DNA of 64,000 nt from Pontederia crassipes (taxonomy: Eukaryota > Streptophyta > Magnoliopsida > Commelinales > Pontederiaceae). The stretch lies in assembly GCA_030549335.1 (NCBI GenBank), contig JAUKPH010000026.1:1-64000 (forward strand). The letters are read 5' to 3'. The notes under the pieces are model-generated. The model made no database searches. It had not been told where the DNA came from and saw only the letters and a list, made by a program, of their open reading frames with translations. Position 1 is the first letter of the stretch. Each line of letters begins with the position of its first letter. Position numbers and translations under genes: made by a program. Below, piece after piece: positions 1 through 12,600 of this stretch.

Positions 1-3000
1 CACCCTCGGAAAATTTTCATCCGAGTCCATTTTTTCGTCCCAATCATCTCACCATGCATCAACAGGCACGATAGCGTGAAAAATTTGGCATCTTTTGACA
101 GCGTCATAAATTTCACGTTTTTTGATCTTCTTGGCTGAAAACACGAGTAAAAGGCGCGCCCGCGAAATTTCGCACCCCCGGAAAATTTTCATCCGAGTCC
201 ATTTTTTCGTCCCAATCATCTCACCATGCATCAACAGGCACGATAGCGTAAAAAATTTGGCATCTTTTGACAGCGCCAAAAATTTCGTATTTTTTGACCT
301 TCTTGGCTGAAAACACGAGTAAAAGGCGCGCGCGCGCGAAATTTCGCACCCCCGGAAAATTTTCATCCGAGTCCATTTTTTCGTCCCAATCATCTCTCCA
401 TGCATCAACAGGCACGAAAGCGTCGAAAATTTGGCATCTTTTGACAGCGCCAAAAATTTCGCATTTTTTGACCTTCTTGCTGAAAACACGAGTAAAAGGC
501 GCGCGCGCGAAATTTCGCACCACCGGAAAATTTTCATCGAGTCCATTTTTTCGTCCCAATCATCTCTCCATGCATCAACAGGCACGAAAGCATCGAAAAT
601 TTGGCATCTTTTGACAGCGTCAAAAATTTCGCATTTTTTGACCTTCTTGGCTGAAACACGAGTAAAAGGCGCGCGCGCGAAATTTCGCACCCCGGAAAAT
701 TTTCATCCGAGTCCATTTTTTCGTCCCAATCATCTCACCATGCATCAACAGGCACGATAGCGTCGAAAATTTGGCATCTTTTGACAGCGTAAAAAATTTC
801 GCGTTTTTTTACCTTCTTGGCTGAAAACACGAGTAAAAGGCGCGCGCGTGAAATTTCGCACCCCCGGAAAATTTTCATCCGAGTCCATTTTTTCGTCCCA
901 ATCATCTCTCCATGCATCAACAGGCACGAAAGTATCGAAAATTTGGCATCTTTTGACAGCGCCAAAAATTTCGCATTTTTTGACCTTCTTGTCTGAAAAC
1001 ACGAGTAAAAGGCGCGCGCGCGAAATTTCGCACCCCCGGAAAATTTTCATCCGAGTCCATTTTTTCGTCCCAATCATCTCACCATGCATCAACAGGCACG
1101 ATAGCGTCGAAAATTTGGCATCTTTTGACAGCGTAAAAAATTTCGCGTTTTTTGACCTTCTTGGCTGAAAATACGAGTAAAAGGCGCACGCGCGAAATTT
1201 TGCACCCCCGAAAAATTTTTATCCGAGTCCATTTTTTTGTCCCAATCATCTCTCCATGCATCAACAGGCACGATAGCGTCGAAAATTTGGCATCTTTTGA
1301 CAGCGTCAAAAATTTCACGTTTTTGACCTTCTAGGCTGAAAACACGAATAAAAGGCGCGCGCGCGAAATTTCGCACCGCCGGAAAATTGTCATCCGAGTC
1401 CATTTTTTCGTCCCAATCATCTCTCCATGCATCAACAGGCACGAAAGTATCGAAAATTTGGCATCTTTTGACAGCGCCAAAAATTTCGCATTTTTTGACC
1501 TTCTTGGCTGAAAACACGAGTAAAAGGCGCGCTGCGCGCGAAATTTCGCACCCCCGGAAAATTTTCATCCGAGTCCATTTTTTCGTCCAATCATCTCACC
1601 ATGCATCAACAGGCACGATAGCGTAAAAAATTTGGCATCTTTTGATAGCGTCAAAAATTTCGCATTTTTTGACCTTCTTGGCTGAAAACACGAGTAAAAG
1701 GCGCGCGCGCGAAATTTCGCACCCCCGGAAAATTTTCATCCGAGTCCATTTTTTCGTCCCAATCATCTCTCCATGCATCAACAGGCACGATAGCGTAAAA
1801 ATTTGGCATCTTTTGACAGCGCCAAAAATTAAGCGTTTTTTGACCTTCTTGGCTGAAAACACGAGTAAAAGGCGCACGCGCGAAATTTCGCACCCCCGGA
1901 AAATTTTCATCCGAGTCCATTTTTTCGTCCCAATCATCTCTCCATGCATCAACAGGCACGAAAGCGTCGAAAATTTGGCATCTTTTGACAGCGCAAAAAA
2001 TTTCGCATTTTTTGACCTTCTTGGCTGAAAACACGAGTAAAAGGCGCGCGCGCGAAATTTCGCACCCCCGGAAAATTTTCATCCGAGTCCATTTTTTCGT
2101 CCCAATCATCTCTCCATGCATCAACAGGCACGAAAGCGTCGAAAATTTGGCATCTTTTGACAGCGCCAAAAATTTCGCGTTTTTTGACCTTCTTGGCTGA
2201 AAACACGAGTAAAAGGCGCGCGCGCGAAATTTCGCACCCCGGAAAATTTTCATCCGAGTCCATTTTTTCGTCCCAATCATCTCACCATGCATCAATAGGC
2301 ACGATAGCGTCAAAAATTTGGCATCTTTTGACAGCGTCAAAAATTTCACGTTTTTTGACCTTCTTGGCTGAAAACACGAGTAAAAGGCGCGCAGCGCGAA
2401 ATTTCGCACCCCCGGAAAATTTTCATCCGAGTCCATTTTTTCGTCCCAATCATCTCTCCATGCATCAACAGGCAGGATAGCGTCAAAAATTTGGCATCTT
2501 TTGACAGCGTCAAAAATTTCGCGTTTTTTGACCTTCTTGGCTGAAAACACGAGTAAAAGGCGCGCGCGCGAAATTTCGCACCCTCGGAAAATTTTCAACC
2601 GAGTCCATTTTTTCGTCCCAATCATCTCACCATGCATCAACAGGCACGATAGCGTGAAAAATTTGGCATCTTTTGACAGCGTCATAAATTTCACGTTTTT
2701 TGATCTTCTTGGCTGAAAACACGAGTAAAAGGCGCGCCCGCGAAATTTCGCACCCCCGGAAAATTTTCATCCGAGTCCATTTTTTCGTCCCAATCATCTC
2801 ACCATGCATCAACAGGCACGATAGCGTAAAAAATTTGGCATCTTTTGACAGCGCCAAAAATTTCGTATTTTTTGACCTTCTTGGCTGAAAACACGAGTAA
2901 AAGGCGCGCGCGCGCGAAATTTCGCACCCCCGGAAAATTTTCATCCGAGTCCATTTTTTCGTCCCAATCATCTCTCCATGCATCAACAAGCACGAAAGCG

Positions 3001-5360
3001 TCGAAAATTTGGCATCTTTTGACAGCGCCAAAAATTTCGCATTTTTTGACCTTCTTGGCTGAAAACACGAGTAAAAGGCGCGCGCGCGAAATTTCGCACC
3101 CCCGGAAAATTTTCATCCGAGTCCATTTTTCGTCCCAATCATCTCTCCATGCATCAACAGGCACGAAAGCATCGAAAATTTGGCATCTTTTGACAGCGTC
3201 AAAAATTTCGCATTTTTTGACCTTCTTGGCTGAAAACACGAGTAAAAGGCGCGCGCGCGAAATTTCGCACCCCCGGAAAATTTTCATCCGAGTCCATTTT
3301 TTCGTCCCAATCATCTCACCATGCATCAACAGGCACGATAGCGTCGAAAATTTGGCATCTTTTGACAGCGTAAAAAATTTCGCGTTTTTTTACCTTCTTG
3401 GCTGAAAACACGAGTAAAAGGCGCGCGCGCGAAATTTCGCACCCCCGGAAAATTTTCATCCGAGTCCATTTTTTCGTCCCAATCATCTCTCCATGCATCA
3501 ACAGGCACGAAAGTATCGAAAATTTGGCATCTTTTGACAGCGCCAAAAATTTCGCATTTTTTGACCTTCTTGGCTGAAAACACGAGTAAAAGGCGCGCGC
3601 GCGAAATTTCGCACCCCCGGAAAATTTTCATCCGAGTCCATTTTTTCGTCCCAATCATCTCACCATGCATCAACAGGCACGATAGCGTAAAAAATTTGGC
3701 ATCTTTTGATAGCGTCAAAAATTTCGCATTTTTTGACCTTCTTGGCTGAAAACACGAGTAAAAGGCGCGCGCGCGAAATTTCGCACCCCCGGAAAATTTT
3801 CATCCGAGTCCATTTTTTCGTCCCAATCATCTCTCCATGCATCAACAGGCACGATAGCGTAAAAAATTTGGCATCTTTTGACAGCGCCAAAAATTAAGCG
3901 TTTTTTGACCTTCTTGGCTGAAAACACGAGTAAAAGGCGCACGCGCGAAATTTCGCACCCCCGGAAAATTTTCATCCGAGTCCATTTTTTCGTCCCAATC
4001 ATCTCTCCATGCATCAACAGGCACGAAAGCGTCGAAAATTTGGCATCTTTTGACAGCGCAAAAAATTTCGCATTTTTTGACCTTCTTGGCTGAAAACACG
4101 AGTAAAAGGCGCGCAGCGCGAAATTTCGCACCCCCGGAAAATTTTCATCCGAGTCCATTTTTTCGTCCCAATCATCTCTCCATGCATCAACAGGCACGAA
4201 AGCGTCGAAAATTTGGCATCTTTTGACAGCGCCAAAAATTTCGCGTTTTTTGACCTTCTTGGCTGAAAACACGAGTAAAAGGCGCGCGCGCGAAATTTCG
4301 CACCCCCGGAAAATTTTCATCCGAGTCCATTTTTTCGTCCCAATCATCTCACCATGCATCAACAGGCACGATAGCGTCGAAAATTTGGCATCTTTTGACA
4401 GCGTAAAAAATTTCGCGTTTTTTGACCTTCTTGGCTGAAAATACGAGTAAAAGGCGCACGCGCGAAATTTTGCACCCCCGAAAAATTTTTATCCGAGTCC
4501 ATTTTTTTGTCCCAATCATCTCTCCATGCATCAACAGGCACGATAGCGTCGAAAATTTGGCATCTTTTGACAGCGTCAAAAATTTCACGTTTTTTGACCT
4601 TCTAGGCTGAAAACACGAATAAAAGGCGCGCGCGCGAAATTTCGCACCGCCGGAAAATTGTCATCCGAGTCCATTTTTTCGTCCCAATCATCTCTCCATG
4701 CATCAACAGGCACGAAAGTATCGAAAATTTGGCATCTTTTGACAGCGTAAAAAATTTCGCATTTTTTGACCTTCTTGGCTGAAAACACGAGTAAAAGGCG
4801 CGCGCGCGAAATTTCGCACCCCGGAAAATTTTCATCCGAGTCCATTTTTTCGTCCCAATCATCTCACCATGCATCAACAGGCACGATAGCGTCGAAAATT
4901 TGGCATCTTTTGACAGCGTAAAAAATTTCGCGTTTTTTTTACCTTCTTGGCTGAAAACACGAGTAAAAGGCGCGCGCGCGAAATTTCGCACCCCCGGAAA
5001 ATTTTCATCCGAGTCCATTTTTTCGTCCCAATCATCTCTCCATGCATCAACAGGCACGAAAGTATCGAAAATTTGGCATCTTTTGACAGCGCCAAAAATT
5101 TCGCATTTTTTGACCTTCTTGTCTGAAAACACGAGTAAAAGGCGCGCGCGCGAAATTTCGCACCCCCGGAAAATTTTCATCCGAGTCCATTTTTTCGTCC
5201 CAATCATCTCACCATGCATCAACAGGCACGATAGCGTCGAAAATTTGGCATCTTTTGACAGCGTAAAAAATTTCGCGTTTTTTGACCTTCTTGGCTGAAA
5301 ATACGAGTAAAAGGCGCACGAGCGAAATTTTGCACCCCCGAAAAATTTTTATCCGAGTCC
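1..5360. repeat. Segmental duplication, copy A (31 monomers)
   Basis: The class order and private variants from base 1 to about 5,360 match those from about 9,634 to 14,995, at a constant offset of 9,634-9,636 bp (56 monomers). Shared rare features include CACCGCCGG monomers (1,364 and 11,000; 4,635 and 14,269), the one-base-short CACCCCGG near 4,818 and 14,450, and GCACGAGCG monomers near 5,318 and 14,951. Copy A probably extends left of the window. It carries more one-base deletions than copy B, especially before 2.3 kb. After about 5,360 the two part: copy A repeats the GCACGAGCG monomer once more, while copy B continues into the next HOR unit. Confidence 0.85.
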
Positions 5361-8300
5361 ATTTTTTCGTCCCAATCATCTCACCATGCATCAACAGGCA
5401 CGATAGCGTCGAAAATTTGGCATCTTTTGACAGCGTAAAAAATTTCGCGTTTTTTGACCTTCTTGGCTGAAAATACGAGTAAAAGGCGCACGAGCGAAAT
5501 TTTGCACCCCCGAAAAATTTTTATCCGAGTCCATTTTTTTGTCCCAATCATCTCTCCATGCATCAACAGGCACGATAGCGTCGAAAATTTGGCATCTTTT
5601 GACAGCGTAAAAAATTTCGCGTTTTTTGACCTTCTTGGCTGAAAACACGAGTAAAAGGCGCGCCCGCGAAATTTCGCACCCCCGGAAAATTTTCATCCGA
5701 GACCATTTTTTCGTCCCAATCATCTCACCATGCATCAACAGGCACGATAGCGTCGAAAATTTGGCATCTTTTGACAACGTAAAAAATTTCGCATTTTTTG
5801 ACCTTCCTGGCTGAAAACACGAGTAAAAGGCGCGCGCGCGCGAAATTTTGCACCCCCGGAAAATTTTCATCCGAGTCCATTTTTTCGTCCCAATCATCTC
5901 TCCATGCATCAACAGGCACGATAGCGTAAAAAATTTGGCATCTTTTGACAGCGTCAAAAATTTCGCATTTTTTGACCTTCTTGGCTGAAAACACGAGTAA
6001 AAGGCGCGCGCGCGAAATTTCGCACCCCGGAAAATTTTCATCCGAGTCCATTTTTTCGTCCCAATCATCTCACCATGCATCAACAGGCACGATAGCGTCG
6101 AAAATTTGGCATCTTTTGACAGCGTAAAAAATTTCGCATTTTTTGACCTTCTTGGCTGAAAACACGAGTAAAAGGCGCGCGCGCGAAATTTCGCACCCCC
6201 GGAAAATTTTCATCCGAGTTCATTTTTTCGTCCCAATCATCTCTCCATGCATCAACAGGCAAGAAAGCGTCGAAAATTTGGCATCTTTTGACAGCGCCAA
6301 AAATTTCGCATTTTTTGACCTTCTTGGCTTAAAACACGAGTAAAAGGCGAGCGCGCGAAATTTCGCACCCCCAGAAAATTTTCATCCGAGTCCATTTTTT
6401 CGTCCCAATCATCTCACCATGCATCAACAGGCATGATAGCGTCTAAAATTTGGCATCTTTTGACAGCGTAAAAAATTTCGCGTTTTTTGACCATCTTGGC
6501 TGAAAGCACGAGTAAAAGGCGTGCGCGCAAAATTTCGCACCCCCGGAAAATTTTCATCCGAGTCCATTTTTTCGTCCCAATCATCTCTCCATGCATCAAC
6601 AGGCACGAAAGCGTCAAAAATTTGGCATCTTTTGACAGCGCCAAAAATTTCGCATTTTTTGACCTTCTTGGCTGAAAACACGAGTAAAAGGCGCGCGCGA
6701 GAAATTTCGCACCCCCGGAAAATTTTCATCCGAGTTCATTTTTTCGTCCCAATCATCTCTCCATGCATCAACAGGCACGAAAGCGTCGAAAATTTGGCAT
6801 CTTTTGACAGCGCCAAAAATTTCGCATTTTTTGAACTTCTTGGCTGAAAACACGAGTAAAAGGCGCGTGTGCGAAATTTCGCACCCCCGGAAAATTTTCA
6901 TCCGAGTCCATTTTTTCGTCCCAATCATCTCACCATGCATCAACAGGCACGATAGCGTGAAAAATTTGGCATCTTTTGACAGCGTCATAAATTTCACGTT
7001 TTTTGATCTTCTTGGCTGAAAACACGAGTAAAAGGCGCGCCCGCGAAATTTCGCACCCCCGGAAAATTTTCATCCGAGTCCATTTTTTCGTCCCAATCAT
7101 CTCACCATGCATCAACAGGCACGATAGCGTAAAAAATTTGGCATCTTTTGACAGCGCCAAAAATTTCGTATTTTTTGACCTTCTTGGCTGAAAACACGAG
7201 TAAAAGGCGCGCGCGCGAAATTTCGCACCCCCGGAAAATTTTCATCCGAGTCCATTTTTTCGTCCCAATCATCTCACCATGCATCAACAGGCACGATAGC
7301 GTAAAAAATTTGGCATCTTTTGACAGCGCCAAAAATTTCGCATTTTTTGACCTTCTTGGCTGAAAACACGAGTAAAAGGCGCGCCCGCGAAATTTCGCAC
7401 CCCCGGAAAATTTTCATCCGAGTCCATTTTTTCGTCCCAATCATCTCACCATGAATCAACAGGCACGATAGCGTAAAAAATTTGGCATCTTTTGATAGCG
7501 TCAAAAATTTCGCATTTTTTGACCTTCTTGGCTGAAAACACGAGTAAAAGGCGCGCGCGCGAAATTTCGCACCCCCGGAAAATTTTCATCCGAGTCCATT
7601 TTTTCGTCCCAATCATCTCACCATGCATCAACAGGCACGAAAGCGTCGAAAATTTGGCATCTTTTGACAGCGTCAAAAATTTTGCGTTTTTTGACCTTCT
7701 TGGCTGAAAACACGAGTAAAAGGCGCGCGCGCGAAATTTCGCACCCCCGTAAAATTTTCATCCGAGTCTATTTTTTCGTCCCAATCATCTCACCATGCAT
7801 CAACAGGCACGATAGCATCGAAAATTTGGCATCTTTTGACAGCGTAAAAAATTTCGCGTTTTTTGACCTTCTTGGCTGAAAACACGAGTAAAAGGCGCGC
7901 GCGCGAAATTTCGCACCCCCGGAAAATTTTCATCCGAGCCCATTTTTCATCCCAATCATCTCACCATGCATCAACAGGCACGATAGCGTCGAAAATTTGG
8001 CATCTTTTGACAGCGTAAAAAATTTCGCGTTTTTTGACCTTCTTGGCTGAAAACACGAGTAAAAGCCGCGCGCGCGAAATTTTGCACCCCCGAAAAATTT
8101 TTATCCGAGTCCATTTTTTTGTCCCAATCATCTCTCCATGCATCAACAGGCACGATAGCGTCAAAAATTTGGCATCTTTTAACAGCGTCAAAAATTTCAC
8201 GTTTTTTGACCTTCTAGGCTGAAAACACGAGTAAAAGGCGCGCGCGCAAAATTTCGCACCCCCGAAAAATTTTCATCCGAGTCCATTTTTTCGTCCCAAT

Positions 8301-9633
8301 CATCTCACCATGCATCAACAGGCACGATAGCGTGAAAAATTTGGCATCTTTTGACAGCGTCATAAATTTCACGTTTTTTGATCTTCTTGGCTGAAAACAC
8401 GAGTAAAAGGCGCGCCCGCGAAATTTCGCACCCCCGGAAAATTTTCATCCGAGTCCATTTTTTCGTCCCAATCATCTCACCATGCATCAACAGGCACGAT
8501 AGCGTAAAAAATTTGGCATCTTTTGACAGCGCCAAAAATTTCGTATTTTTTGACCTTCTTGGCTGAAAACACGAGTAAAAGGCGCGCGCGCGAAATTTCG
8601 CACCCCCGGAAAATTTTCATCCGAGTCCATTTTTTCGTCCCAATCATCTCACCATGCATCAACAGGCACGATAGCGTAAAAAATTTGGCATCTTTTGACA
8701 GCGCCAAAAATTTCGCATTTTTTGACCTTCTTGGCTGAAAACACGAGTAAAAGGCGCGCCCGCGAAATTTCGCACCCCCGGAAAATTTTCATCCGAGTCC
8801 ATTTTTTCGTCCCAATCATCTCACCATGCATCAACAGGCACGATAGCGTAAAAAATTTGGCATCTTTTGATAGCGTCAAAAATTTCGCATTTTTTGACCT
8901 TCTTGGCTGAAAACACGAGTAAAAGGCGCGCGCGCGAAATTTCGCACCCCCGGAAAATTTTCATCCGAGTCCATTTTTTCGTCCCAATCATCTCACCATG
9001 CATCAACAGGCACGAAAGCATCGAAAATTTGGCATCTTTTGACAGCGCAAAAAATTTCGCATTTTTTGACCTTCTTGGCTGAAAACACGAGTAAAAGGCG
9101 CGCGCGCGAAATTTCGCACCCCCGGAAAATTTTCATCCGAGTCCATTTTTTCGTCCCAATCATCTCTCCATGCATCAACAGGCACGAAAGCGTCGAAAAT
9201 TTGGCATCTTTTGACAGCGCCAAAAATTTCGCGTTTTTTGACCTTCTTGGCTGAAAACACGAGTAAAAGGCGCGCGCGCGAAATTTCGCACCCCCGGAAA
9301 ATTTTCATCCGAGTCCATTTTTTCGTCCCAATCATCTCACCATGCATCAATAGGCACGATAGCGTCAAAAATTTGGCATCTTTTGACAGCGTCAAAAATT
9401 TCACGTTTTTTGACCTTCTTGGCTGAAAACACGAGTAAAAGGCGCGCGCGCGAAATTTCGCACCCCCGGAAAATTTTCATCCGAGTCCATTTTTTCGTCC
9501 CAATCATCTCTCCATGCATCAACAGGCAGGATAGCGTCAAAAATTTGGCATCTTTTGACAGCGTCAAAAATTTCGCGTTTTTTGACCTTCTTGGCTGAAA
9601 ACACGAGTAAAAGGCGCGCGCTGCGAAATTTCG
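5361..9633. repeat. Rearranged domain 1 segment between the duplicated blocks
   Basis: About 25 monomers with known classes in an altered order. It starts with a tandem pair of the GCACGAGCG monomer (about 5.28-5.62 kb), then less typical monomers to 6.9 kb. Next come 8-monomer repeats: the TTGATCTTC monomer followed by the TTTCGTATT monomer recurs near 7.00, 8.38 and 9.76 kb (spacings 1,375 and 1,377 bp). The first four monomers of the two 8-mers agree and the rest differ. This looks like the product of several unequal exchanges. Confidence 0.75.
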
Positions 9634-12600
9634 CACCCTCGGAAAATTTTCATCCGAGTCCATTTTTTCGTCCCAATCATCTCACCATGCATCAACAGGC
9701 ACGATAGCGTGAAAAATTTGGCATCTTTTGACAGCGTCATAAATTTCACGTTTTTTGATCTTCTTGGCTGAAAACACGAGTAAAAGGCGCGCCCGCGAAA
9801 TTTCGCACCCCCGGAAAATTTTCATCCGAGTCCATTTTTTCGTCCCAATCATCTCACCATGCATCAACAGGCACGATAGCGTAAAAAATTTGGCATCTTT
9901 TGACAGCGCCAAAAATTTCGTATTTTTTGACCTTCTTGGCTGAAAACACGAGTAAAAGGCGCGCGCGCGAAATTTCGCACCCCCGGAAAATTTTCATCCG
10001 AGTCCATTTTTTCGTCCCAATCATCTCTCCATGCATCAACAGGCACGAAAGCGTCGAAAATTTGGCATCTTTTGACAGCGCCAAAAATTTCGCATTTTTT
10101 GACCTTCTTGGCTGAAAACACGAGTAAAAGGCGCGCGCGCGAAATTTCGCACCACCGGAAAATTTTCATCCGAGTCCATTTTTTCGTCCCAATCATCTCT
10201 CCATGCATCAACAGGCACGAAAGCATCGAAAATTTGGCATCTTTTGACAGCGTCAAAAATTTCGCATTTTTTGACCTTCTTGGCTGAAAACACGAGTAAA
10301 AGGCGCGCGCGCGAAATTTCGCACCCCGGAAAATTTTCATCCGAGTCCATTTTTTCGTCCCAATCATCTCACCATGCATCAACAGGCACGATAGCGTCGA
10401 AAATTTGGCATCTTTTGACAGCGTAAAAAATTTCGCGTTTTTTTACCTTCTTGGCTGAAAACACGAGTAAAAGGCGCGCGCGCGAAATTTCGCACCCCCG
10501 GAAAATTTTCATCCGAGTCCATTTTTTCGTCCCAATCATCTCTCCATGCATCAACAGGCACGAAAGTATCGAAAATTTGGCATCTTTTGACAGCGCCAAA
10601 AATTTCGCATTTTTTGACCTTCTTGTCTGAAAACACGAGTAAAAGGCGGCGCGCGCGAAATTTCGCACCCCCGGAAAATTTTCATCCGAGTCCATTTTTT
10701 CGTCCCAATCATCTCACCATGCATCAACAGGCACGATAGCGTCGAAAATTTGGCATCTTTTGACAGCGTAAAAAATTTCGCGTTTTTTGACCTTCTTGGC
10801 TGAAAATACGAGTAAAAGGCGCACGCGCGAAATTTTGCACCCCCGAAAAATTTTTATCCGAGTCCATTTTTTTGTCCCAATCATCTCTCCATGCATCAAC
10901 AGGCACGATAGCGTCGAAAATTTGGCATCTTTTGACAGCGTCAAAAATTTCACGTTTTTTGACCTTCTAGGCTGAAAACACGAATAAAAGGCGCGCGCGC
11001 GAAATTTCGCACCGCCGGAAAATTGTCATCCGAGTCCATTTTTTCGTCCCAATCATCTCTCCATGCATCAACAGGCACGAAAGTATCGAAAATTTGGCAT
11101 CTTTTGACAGCGCCAAAAATTTCGCATTTTTTGACCTTCTTGGCTGAAAACACGAGTAAAAGGCGCGCGCGCGAAATTTCGCACCCCCGGAAAATTTTCA
11201 TCCGAGTCCATTTTTTCGTCCCAATCATCTCACCATGCATCAACAGGCACGATAGCGTAAAAAATTTGGCATCTTTTGATAGCGTCAAAAATTTCGCATT
11301 TTTTGACCTTCTTGGCTGAAAACACGAGTAAAAGGCGCGCGCGCGAAATTTCGCACCCCCGGAAAATTTTCATCCGAGTCCATTTTTTCGTCCCAATCAT
11401 CTCTCCATGCATCAACAGGCACGATAGCGTAAAAAATTTGGCATCTTTTGACAGCGCCAAAAATTAAGCGTTTTTTGACCTTCTTGGCTGAAAACACGAG
11501 TAAAAGGCGCACGCGCGAAATTTCGCACCCCCGGAAAATTTTCATCCGAGTCCATTTTTTCGTCCCAATCATCTCTCCATGCATCAACAGGCACGAAAGC
11601 GTCGAAAATTTGGCATCTTTTGACAGCGCAAAAAATTTCGCATTTTTTGACCTTCTTGGCTGAAAACACGAGTAAAAGGCGCGCGCGCGAAATTTCGCAC
11701 CCCCGGAAAATTTTCATCCGAGTCCATTTTTTCGTCCCAATCATCTCTCCATGCATCAACAGGCACGAAAGCGTCGAAAATTTGGCATCTTTTGACAGCG
11801 CCAAAAATTTCGCGTTTTTTGACCTTCTTGGCTGAAAACACGAGTAAAAGGCGCGCGCGCGAAATTTCGCACCCCCGGAAAATTTTCATCCGAGTCCATT
11901 TTTTCGTCCCAATCATCTCACCATGCATCAATAGGCACGATAGCGTCAAAAATTTGGCATCTTTTGACAGCGTCAAAAATTTCACGTTTTTTGACCTTCT
12001 TGGCTGAAAACACGAGTAAAAGGCGCGCGCGCGAAATTTCGCACCCCCGGAAAATTTTCATCCGAGTCCATTTTTTCGTCCCAATCATCTCTCCATGCAT
12101 CAACAGGCAGGATAGCGTCAAAAATTTGGCATCTTTTGACAGCGTCAAAAATTTCGCGTTTTTTGACCTTCTTGGCTGAAAACACGAGTAAAAGGCGCGC
12201 GCGCGAAATTTCGCACCCTCGGAAAATTTTCAACCGAGTCCATTTTTTCGTCCCAATCATCTCACCATGCATCAACAGGCACGATAGCGTGAAAAATTTG
12301 GCATCTTTTGACAGCGTCATAAATTTCACGTTTTTTGATCTTCTTGGCTGAAAACACGAGTAAAAGGCGCGCCCGCGAAATTTCGCACCCCCGGAAAATT
12401 TTCATCCGAGTCCATTTTTTCGTCCCAATCATCTCACCATGCATCAACAGGCACGATAGCGTAAAAAATTTGGCATCTTTTGACAGCGCCAAAAATTTCG
12501 TATTTTTTGACCTTCTTGGCTGAAAACACGAGTAAAAGGCGCGCGCGCGAAATTTCGCACCCCCGGAAAATTTTCATCCGAGTCCATTTTTTCGTCCCAA

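Noticed and set aside
1651-2694. Longest open frame, 347 codons on the minus strand
   Set aside because: It is a translation of about six satellite monomers, kept open only because small indels offset the frame shift of one base per monomer. The peptide is the monomer translated in rotating frames, with no signal, domain or conserved third-position pattern.
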